From Pedobacter sp. FW305-3-2-15-E-R2A2 (GTDB lineage: Bacteria; Bacteroidota; Bacteroidia; Sphingobacteriales; Sphingobacteriaceae), in assembly GCF_038446955.1 (NCBI RefSeq), contig NZ_CP151803.1:6758001-6822000 (forward strand): 64,000 nucleotides of DNA, in the 5' to 3' direction. The translations under genes and the position numbers were made by a program. Shown piece after piece: positions 54,261 through 61,600 of the stretch. The notes below the pieces were generated by a model. The model saw only the letters and a program-made list of their open reading frames with translations, ran no database searches and was not told the origin of the DNA. Position 1 is the first letter of the stretch. Each line of letters begins with the position of its first letter.

Positions 54261-54779
54261 ATGAAAAAATTATATGTCCCTTTAATTTTAATCGTTATCC
54301 TCTTCAACTCCTGTTCCATTAAGTTTAATGGGGCCTCTATTCCTGCGGAGATGAAAACGGTGAACATTATCTTTTTTGAAAACAATGCGCCATTGGTAGT
54401 TCCTAATATGTCCAGTAAGTTTACTGAAAATTTGAGGAACAGGATCCGTAACCAGACCAGTCTGAATATGACCACCAATGAGGCCCATGCTATTTTCTCC
54501 GGAACCATTACGAATTATGACATCCGCCCAACGACCATGCAGGATGCCAATACCCGCGGAGTAACGGCAGGTGGAACCAACAGGATGAGCATCTCGGTAA
54601 GTGTTAAATACACGAATAACCTGAATCAGAAAATGAGCTTCGAAGAAAATTTTGAGCGACATCTGGATTTTCCAACAGCGGGACAAAGCTTTCAGTCCCA
54701 GGAACAACGTCTGATAGACCAGGTTCTTGATTTACTTACAGAGGATATTTTTAACCGTGCATTTGCAAATTGGAATTGA
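54261..54779 (+). CDS. lptE: LptE-like LPS assembly lipoprotein
   Basis: A 172-residue lipoprotein (lipobox ending at Cys18, FNSC) of the Bacteroidota LptE family, which plugs the LptD barrel and helps insert lipopolysaccharide in the outer membrane. Supporting segments are IKFNGASIPAEMKTVNI, FTENLRNRIRNQTSLNM, and SGTITNYDIRPT. No lptD is in the window. It lies 69 bases after the sigma-54 activator gene and 24 bases before the unknown gene. Confidence 0.88.
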   Translation: MKKLYVPLILIVILFNSCSIKFNGASIPAEMKTVNIIFFENNAPLVVPNMSSKFTENLRNRIRNQTSLNMTTNEAHAIFSGTITNYDIRPTTMQDANTRGVTAGGTNRMSISVSVKYTNNLNQKMSFEENFERHLDFPTAGQSFQSQEQRLIDQVLDLLTEDIFNRAFANWN

Positions 54780-54803
54780 GATTTCAATTGTTAACTTAGC
54801 GAC

Positions 54804-55889
54804 GTGGAGCAGGAAATAGACATTAGACAAGAACTGGCAGTATTATTAGCGGAACCGGAAAAGGTAAGATCCGAACATGCGCCTATGCTGAAAGACCTGG
54901 TATCATCATATCCTTATTTCCAGCCATTGCATCTTTTACTTGCGAAGGCGAGCTTAGGGGATACAGAAAACAACGGCCATCTAGCTACTGCTGCTTTATA
55001 CACCAACGGACAGTTGCTTCACAACTTCCTTTACGAGCCGGATTACCTGTCAGAGACTGTATTTAATATTGTTTTTTCGCCAACTTTTGATCAGCTGAGT
55101 AATCAGCCTGAAGCATTAGACGAAGCCGTTCTTGATGAGGTGCCTTCAGAATCTGATGAAACTTATACCATAGATGCAGTGGAAACCGATGTGGCAGCCG
55201 CTACAGAAATCTCGTCAGATCAGGAAAAGACAGCAGATGATTTTGTGCTGGAGAACATCGTTTCTACAGATTTCTTTGCTTTCCAGGAGAACTTTAGTCC
55301 GGAGCCTGCACCTGAGGAGTTACCAGAAGAAAGTACAACTTTGGGAGCGTTGCAGGATGCTGAGCAAAAGGAAGAACCGGTGGTCATCAGTAAATATGAT
55401 GATGATCAGTTGCCATATACCTTTCTCTGGTGGTTACATAAAACAAGAAAAGAATATCAGCAGATCTTCCAGCCATACGTTACACTTAAAAAAGAACCTG
55501 CGGTTCAGAGCGGAACGCCAAATGAGTTACAACAGCAGTATGTAGAACACATTTTTCATCTTCAGAGCCCTTTTACAGAGTCAGGAGAAAGTGACTACAG
55601 CCCTTCTGGTTTACGGAATGCACACAAAGGAACCGACATTATAGAGAGTTTCCTTAAAAATGACCCACAGATCAGCCCTCCAAATGCGGAGCAGATCAAT
55701 ACGGAGAACAAAGCGAAAAAGAGTGCGGAAGACCATAATGACCTCGTATCTGAAACACTGGCAAAGATCTATATTGAGCAAATGCTTTATGACAAGGCCA
55801 TAGAGACTTATGAAAAATTAAGTTTGAAGTTTCCAGAAAAAAGCCGTTACTTTGCCGACCTTATCCAATCCATAGAAAAGAAAATTTAA
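54804..55889 (+). CDS. TPR-like protein of unknown function between lptE and secG
   Basis: A 361-residue cytosolic protein starting with GTG at 54804. The N-terminal third is helical (QELAVLLAEPEKVR, PYFQPLHLLLAKASL, LATAALYTNGQLLHNFLY), the middle (about 110-220) is acidic and low-complexity, and the C-terminal part holds one clear TPR-like helix pair (ETLAKIYIEQMLYDKAIETYEKL). This gene is regularly found between lptE and secG in Sphingobacteria, which suggests a link with export. No further function can be assigned. It ends 14 bases before secG. Confidence 0.8.
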   Translation: MEQEIDIRQELAVLLAEPEKVRSEHAPMLKDLVSSYPYFQPLHLLLAKASLGDTENNGHLATAALYTNGQLLHNFLYEPDYLSETVFNIVFSPTFDQLSNQPEALDEAVLDEVPSESDETYTIDAVETDVAAATEISSDQEKTADDFVLENIVSTDFFAFQENFSPEPAPEELPEESTTLGALQDAEQKEEPVVISKYDDDQLPYTFLWWLHKTRKEYQQIFQPYVTLKKEPAVQSGTPNELQQQYVEHIFHLQSPFTESGESDYSPSGLRNAHKGTDIIESFLKNDPQISPPNAEQINTENKAKKSAEDHNDLVSETLAKIYIEQMLYDKAIETYEKLSLKFPEKSRYFADLIQSIEKKI

Positions 55890-55903
55890 CCATATAACCT
55901 ATT

Positions 55904-56263
55904 ATGCTTTTTTTAATTATTTTATTAATCATTGTCTGCATCGCCTTAGCGCTATTTGTTTTGATACAAAATCCTAAAGGTGGTGGCCTTGCAACAGGTG
56001 GATCAGGCAGCAACATGTTTGGCGTTCAACGTACTGGTGACGTTCTTGAAAAAGGCACTTGGGTATTATTAGCATTGATCGTAGTACTTACTTTGTCAAT
56101 TACTACCATTGCAAAATCAGGTGGCTCTACTTCTGCAGTAGATTCTAAAATTCAGGAGCACCTGGATAAGATCCCTACTCCATCTCCACTTGGAACAACT
56201 GCACCTGCTGGTCAGGCACCTGCAACAGCAGCTCCTGCAGCCGGAGACAGCACAAAGAAATAA
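55904..56263 (+). CDS. secG: Preprotein translocase subunit SecG
   Basis: SecG joins SecY and SecE in the inner membrane and helps translocation. The 119-residue protein has two membrane helices (about 3-22 and 51-70), the conserved loop NPKGGGLATGGSGSNMFG, and an Ala/Pro/Thr-rich cytosolic tail (about 93-119). It is co-transcribed with the preceding gene and ends at a strong terminator. Confidence 0.95.
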   Translation: MLFLIILLIIVCIALALFVLIQNPKGGGLATGGSGSNMFGVQRTGDVLEKGTWVLLALIVVLTLSITTIAKSGGSTSAVDSKIQEHLDKIPTPSPLGTTAPAGQAPATAAPAAGDSTKK

Positions 56264-56278
56264 GTTTTACACAACCAT

Positions 56279-56320
56279 AAAAAAAGGCCATCTGAATGTA
56301 CATTCAGATGGCCTTTTTTT
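56279..56320 (+). terminator. Terminator of the secG unit
   Basis: A perfect 42-base inverted repeat: A7-GGCCATCTGAATG pairs with CATTCAGATGGCC-T7, with only TA at its centre. It separates secG from groES and can work in both directions. Confidence 0.92.
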
Positions 56321-56324
56321 ATGG

Positions 56325-56354
56325 TATACATTCGGCAGGCATACCGAATGTATA
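56325..56354. repeat. Inverted repeat upstream of groES
   Basis: TATACATTCGG (56325-56335) and CCGAATGTATA (56344-56354), a perfect 11-bp pair with an 8-base spacer, 180 bases upstream of the groES ATG. It is not the CIRCE element (TTAGCACTC-N9-GAGTGCTAA). Either an operator or part of the groES leader. Confidence 0.5.
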
Positions 56355-56502
56355 AAATGTAAGAAAGAGGAGAAACAGTTCTGCCACTCTGACACAAAAA
56401 TAGTTGACTCTAATCTATTAGCTGACAATGCAGTGTAAATTTGGCAAGCAAGCCTCCCTTGGCATAGAAACTGATATACAAGGAGCACGTAATACTTTTA
56501 CA

Positions 56503-56518
56503 TTAATTTTAAAATTAA
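56503..56518. repeat. AT palindrome before groES
   Basis: TTAATTTTAAAATTAA is a perfect 16-base palindrome 15 bases before the groES start. A short A/T-rich element of this type often marks the leader in Bacteroidota; its role is not clear. Confidence 0.35.
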
Positions 56519-56533
56519 AACAACAAATAAGTT

Positions 56534-56827
56534 ATGGCTTTAAACATTAAACCCATTGCAGATAGAGTAGTCATTGAAGCTGCTCCTGCCGAAGAAAAAA
56601 CAGCTTCGGGTATTTATATTCCTGATACAGCTAAAGAAAAACCTCAGCAAGGAACAGTAGTTGCAGTAGGACCAGGCAAATATGCTGAGTCTACAGGTAA
56701 TCTAATCCCATTGAGCGTTAAAGCTGGCGATCAGGTTTTATATGGTAAATACGGTGGTACTGAAATTACTTTTGAAGGTAAAGAGTACCTTATCATGCGT
56801 GAGTCTGATCTTTACGCAGTCCTTTAA
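56534..56827 (+). CDS. groES: Co-chaperonin GroES
   Basis: GroES caps the GroEL ring during protein folding. The 97-residue protein has the conserved start NIKPIADRVVIEAAPAEE, the mobile loop KTASGIYIPDTAKEKP and the dome region with VLYGKYGG. It precedes groEL by 58 bases. No CIRCE element is visible upstream. Confidence 0.98.
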   Translation: MALNIKPIADRVVIEAAPAEEKTASGIYIPDTAKEKPQQGTVVAVGPGKYAESTGNLIPLSVKAGDQVLYGKYGGTEITFEGKEYLIMRESDLYAVL

Positions 56828-56885
56828 TCGTTGAATTAACCGATTCAACTTTACAACAATCAATTATTAATAACAATATTTTAAA

Positions 56886-58526
56886 ATGGCAAAGCAAGTA
56901 AAATATAATGTAGAAGCCCGTGACGCCCTGAAAAGAGGTGTGGATATTTTGGCGAATGCAGTAAAAGTAACTCTAGGTCCTAAAGGACGTAATGTAATTA
57001 TTGACAAAAAATTTGGTTCACCTGCGATCACTAAAGATGGTGTAACGGTAGCTAAAGAAATTGAATTAAAAGACCCAATTGAAAATATGGGTGCTCAAAT
57101 GGTTAAAGAAGTGGCTTCTAAAACTGCAGATATCGCAGGTGACGGAACTACAACTGCAACTGTATTGGCACAGGCAATCGTAACTGCTGGTATTAAAAAC
57201 GTTGCTGCTGGTGCAAATCCTATGGATTTGAAACGTGGTATCGACAAAGCTGTTACTGCAATCGTTGCAAACTTGAAGTCTCAGTCTCAGACTGTAGGTG
57301 AAGACAATAACAAAATCAAACAAGTTGCTTCTATCTCAGCAAACAATGATGAAGTTATCGGCTCTCTTATTGCTGAAGCAATGGGTAAAGTAGGTAAAGA
57401 TGGTGTAATTACTGTAGAAGAAGCAAAAGGTACTGAAACTGAAGTAAAAACAGTGGAAGGTATGCAGTTTGACCGCGGTTACCTGTCTCCATACTTCGTA
57501 ACTAATGCAGATAAAATGGAAGCGGAATTAGAAAACCCTTACATTTTAATCTATGATAAAAAAATCAGCAACATGAAAGAATTGCTGCCGGTTTTAGAAA
57601 AACAAGTACAAACAGGAAAACCATTATTGATCATTGCTGAAGACTTAGATGGTGAAGCATTGGCTACATTGGTAGTAAACAAGATCCGTGGATCTCTGAA
57701 AGTTGTTGCTGTTAAAGCACCAGGTTTCGGTGACCGTAGAAAAGCAATGTTAGAAGACATCGCGATCTTAACTGGTGGTACTGTAATTTCTGAAGAAAGA
57801 GGTTATAAATTAGAGAATGCTGACCTTAGTTATTTAGGTACTGCTGAGAAAGTGCTTGTTGACAAAGACAACACTACTGTAATCAACGGTGCTGGTAAGT
57901 CTGAAGACATCAAAGCTCGTGTTAACCAGATCAAAGCTCAAATCGAGACTACTACATCTGATTATGACAAAGAGAAATTACAAGAGCGTCTGGCTAAATT
58001 AGCTGGCGGTGTTGCTGTTCTTTATGTTGGTGCAGCTTCTGAAGTTGAAATGAAAGAGAAAAAAGACCGCGTAGACGATGCATTACATGCAACACGCGCT
58101 GCGGTTGAAGAAGGTATTGTTGCCGGTGGTGGTGTTGCTTTCATCCGTGCTATTGAAGCATTAGAAGGAATGAAAGGTAGCAACGATGATGAAACTACCG
58201 GTATTGCTATTGTAAAACGTGCGATCGAAGAACCATTACGTCAAATCTGCCAAAATGCGGGTATTGAAGGTTCTATCGTAGTACAAAAAGTTAAAGAAGG
58301 TAAAGCTGACTTTGGCTACAATGCACGTACTGATGTATATGAGAACTTAATTGCTGCCGGTGTGATCGATCCAACTAAAGTTGGTCGTGTAGCATTAGAA
58401 AACGCAGCTTCTATCGCAGCGATGTTGTTAACAACAGAAGTGGTATTGGCTGATGATCCTGAAGATGCTCCTGCTGGTGCAGGTATGCCTCCAATGGGTG
58501 GTGGTGGTATGGGTGGAATGATGTAA
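56886..58526 (+). CDS. groEL: Chaperonin GroEL
   Basis: GroEL forms the 14-subunit ring that folds proteins with GroES and ATP. The 546-residue protein has GPKGRNVIIDKKFG, GDGTTTATVLAQAI for ATP binding, EVEMKEKKDRVDDALHATRAA, and the Gly/Met-rich tail ending GGGGMGGMM. It is encoded directly after groES. Codon use is more biased than its neighbours, with many GCT, GGT and AAA codons, as expected for a very abundant protein. Confidence 0.99.
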   Translation: MAKQVKYNVEARDALKRGVDILANAVKVTLGPKGRNVIIDKKFGSPAITKDGVTVAKEIELKDPIENMGAQMVKEVASKTADIAGDGTTTATVLAQAIVTAGIKNVAAGANPMDLKRGIDKAVTAIVANLKSQSQTVGEDNNKIKQVASISANNDEVIGSLIAEAMGKVGKDGVITVEEAKGTETEVKTVEGMQFDRGYLSPYFVTNADKMEAELENPYILIYDKKISNMKELLPVLEKQVQTGKPLLIIAEDLDGEALATLVVNKIRGSLKVVAVKAPGFGDRRKAMLEDIAILTGGTVISEERGYKLENADLSYLGTAEKVLVDKDNTTVINGAGKSEDIKARVNQIKAQIETTTSDYDKEKLQERLAKLAGGVAVLYVGAASEVEMKEKKDRVDDALHATRAAVEEGIVAGGGVAFIRAIEALEGMKGSNDDETTGIAIVKRAIEEPLRQICQNAGIEGSIVVQKVKEGKADFGYNARTDVYENLIAAGVIDPTKVGRVALENAASIAAMLLTTEVVLADDPEDAPAGAGMPPMGGGGMGGMM

Positions 58527-58552
58527 TCATCTCCCTCTACAATTACAACAAA

Positions 58553-58593
58553 AGAGACCGTCTTCTAAGTAAAATTAGGAGACGGTTTCTTTT
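58553..58593 (+). terminator. Terminator of groESL
   Basis: GAGACCGTCTTCTAA pairs with TTAGGAGACGGTTTC with two G-U-type mismatches and a 6-base loop, followed by five T residues. Confidence 0.82.
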
Positions 58594-58643
58594 TGTATTT
58601 GAAAAAAGAACAAAAGGAACGGAAGTAATACACAATATATTGA

Positions 58644-58660
58644 TTACATTATAAATGTAA
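58644..58660. repeat. Small palindrome before the PKD gene
   Basis: TTACATT (58644-58650), ATA, AATGTAA (58654-58660): a perfect 7-3-7 palindrome ending 10 bases before the start codon, in the position of an operator or translation-control hairpin. Confidence 0.4.
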
Positions 58661-58670
58661 ACTTATAGAA

Positions 58671-61600
58671 ATGGTAAAACGCTTTGCTTTTTTAACCATT
58701 ATCGTATTTTTTTGCCAGTTAACGGGGGCCTTTTCTCAAATCATTCTTACTGTTGCTGATCCAGGTCCTTATACCCCTGGCTCCGGTATCACCGCTATGC
58801 TTGAACTCCAGGAAGGCAGTTGCTTTAAGCCTGGAAATGTGTTTGAACTTTACCTGTCTGACGCCAATGGGAATTTTAGCGGCAATAATAGAATTGGAAC
58901 CTACAATGGTTTTTACACAACCTTCGTTAACGGAGTAATTCCCGCAGTACTTCCGGGAATGAATTATCGGCTTCAAGTCAAATCGACCAGTCCCTCCTTT
59001 GTTTCTAATCCTTCGGTCCCGTTTGAGATTAAAGCAGGTCCAACTGTTTCCGCAGCAGTCGGCTCATCACCGGAGTTGCCAACTGCAGGCCCGAGTGCAA
59101 CAAAAGAGGCTTTTGGTCGATGCCCTGGGATTGCCAACGTCGTCTTTGACTTTACCAATACTTCTACGGTGTCAAGCATCGTCACGGCCAGTATTCAAAA
59201 TGAGCTCAGCAAATTAAATGTAGCCAATCTGACCTTTAGTCCTGAATCACCAATTCAAAGCTTTACCGCTCCATTGGGTCATTATACATTGATCGTCAAG
59301 GCAGGTTTAAATGGTACAATGAGCACAAAGGCCTACATGCTCATCAACAACACCACGAACAATAGTTTTGGCACCACTGGAGGAAGTATTGTTTGTTTGC
59401 CGGGAGGATATCTCCAGTTTCCGGTAGATCTAACTCAGAACGGAATTAAAAACAATTACCCGGGAACTACCTACCAAATAGACTGGGGAGATTCACAAGG
59501 CAGACCTGAAGTATATACCCTTTGCGACCTCCAGTTGGGATACGTACGTCACGAATACCTTTTACCCTCTTGTGGAAGTCCTGTATACAATACAGGAACA
59601 GGCCCCAGATATAATGTATTTGGAATAAACATTGCCGCCGTAAGTCCATTCTGTGGCATAACGGGAGGGGAGCTTTCCACCTATGTGAAAGTGGTTAAAA
59701 AACCTGAAAATAGTTTCAGTTATCCGGCCACGGGTTGTACCGGCAGCACAATTAATTTTCTAAATACCTCTATGCTGGGAGAAAGCGAAGCCAATAATCC
59801 CATCTGTGCAGACAATGATGTGAAATACAACTGGTATGTAGATAATGTTAAAAAAGCAGCTAATTTACCCAGATCAGCTATTTTCCAATATCGTTTTACA
59901 AGCCCGGGAATTTATTCCATCAAATTAGAGTCTGTCACCAGTGGGCAATGTAACGGTGAATCTGTTACACGTCAGATTTGCATTCAAAATCCACCCAAAC
60001 CGGACTTTGATTTCAATGGCATCACCAATACACATTGTGCTCCATTTGAAATTCAGGCACATGACAAGTCCATCCTTGACAATCGCTGTGGCACCAACCA
60101 TACCTACAATTGGGTGGTGACCAAATCAAACCGTAATGCCAACTCCTCAGAAGTCACTTTTACCAATGGAATTCCGCAACCAACATTTAAATTTTTAAAA
60201 CAGGGAACCTACGAGATTACCTTAAAAATCAGTAGCGCCGCCTGTGGGGAAGTGAGCACAGCTCCTCCGCAGCGAATCATTATCATTGACAGTACTCCTA
60301 CTATTACGCTGGCCTCAAAAGTTGACCTTTGCAGACCGGGCCTGTATAAATATGATGACCAGACTACCGGTCCAACCAAGGTCGTGTTTTTCGGAACTGA
60401 GCTAGATGTTGCAGACACTTATACCTGGGCAATAACTGCAGCAGATGGAACACCGCTGACCAACGCAGACTTTAGCTTTGAGAACGGGACAAAAGTAAAC
60501 AGTAAGTTTCCGGACATTCTATTCAAACAATACCTGAGCTATAAAGTAGCTGTGACTCATAAAAACAGTTGTGGATCGATTACCAGGGAGCAGTTGATTA
60601 CCTTCTATCCTTCCCCTATTGTTAAAATTACAGCAGACAAAAATCCCATCTGTTATGATGCTTCCGTAAACCTGACCGGAGTGGTGTCCAATGGCAATTA
60701 TATAGCCAGCAGATGGGTCGGAGCAGGCACCTTCTCTAATCAGGTCGACAATCTGAGTAGCAATTATATTCCAACACAACAGGAACGGGACTTACACAAA
60801 GCGACCATAAAACTGATCGTCAGTACAAACCTTACCGGGCTTTGTGCGGAGGTGGAAGATGTCATTGAAATTGGAATTTTTCCTAAAAATGCCGGAACAA
60901 ATGCAGCGCAACAGATCTGCTCGGGCAGCCCTCTTTCTTACGATCCGGCTACGGGTATAAGTCTGCCGGGAAGCAGTTTTAGCTGGACCGCAAAAAATAC
61001 CGATCTGAATGCCGGAAACTCATTTAGTCCTGCAGGATCAGGAAAAATATTAGATGTTATCCTCAATTCCAGCAGTACTGATAACGCTGTTGTCGTTTAT
61101 GAAATTACACCTTCACTGAATGGCTGTGCAGGAATTCCATTTACATTTACCGTAACGGTATACCCCAAACCTTCGGCTACCGCAGTGCTTTCAAAACCTG
61201 TAATTTGCAGTAGCGGTCTTTCCGGAATTACGTTAACACCAAGTTTTCCTGGCATCAAATACACCTGGACAAGTGTGGCCACCAATGGCGTAACAGGAAA
61301 CCATGATCAGCTGATACCTACAGCAACTACTGCCATCAATGAAACATTGGTCAATACCGGAGATCGGGCCGGAACTGTCACCTACAAGATCATTCCGGTT
61401 TCTGCAACGGGATGCCCAGGTGAAGAAATTACGGTCATCATCACGGTAGATCCGGCTGTCACCGTAGCAACCGCCGGAAGGGATATCAGCATTTGTGAAG
61501 CATTAACCTCTAGACTGGATGGAAATCAGCCTAAGTCAACTGAAACAGGGGCCTGGTTGCTGACTTCAGGGCAAACAGGCGTTACATTTTCTGACCTCCA

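Noticed and set aside
56321..56533. CIRCE/HrcA operator upstream of groES.
   Set aside because: The element TTAGCACTC-N9-GAGTGCTAA does not occur; the inverted repeat present has another sequence.
57066..57323. Antisense open frames within groEL and other highly biased genes.
   Set aside because: They result from codon bias on the opposite strand and have no start context or family.
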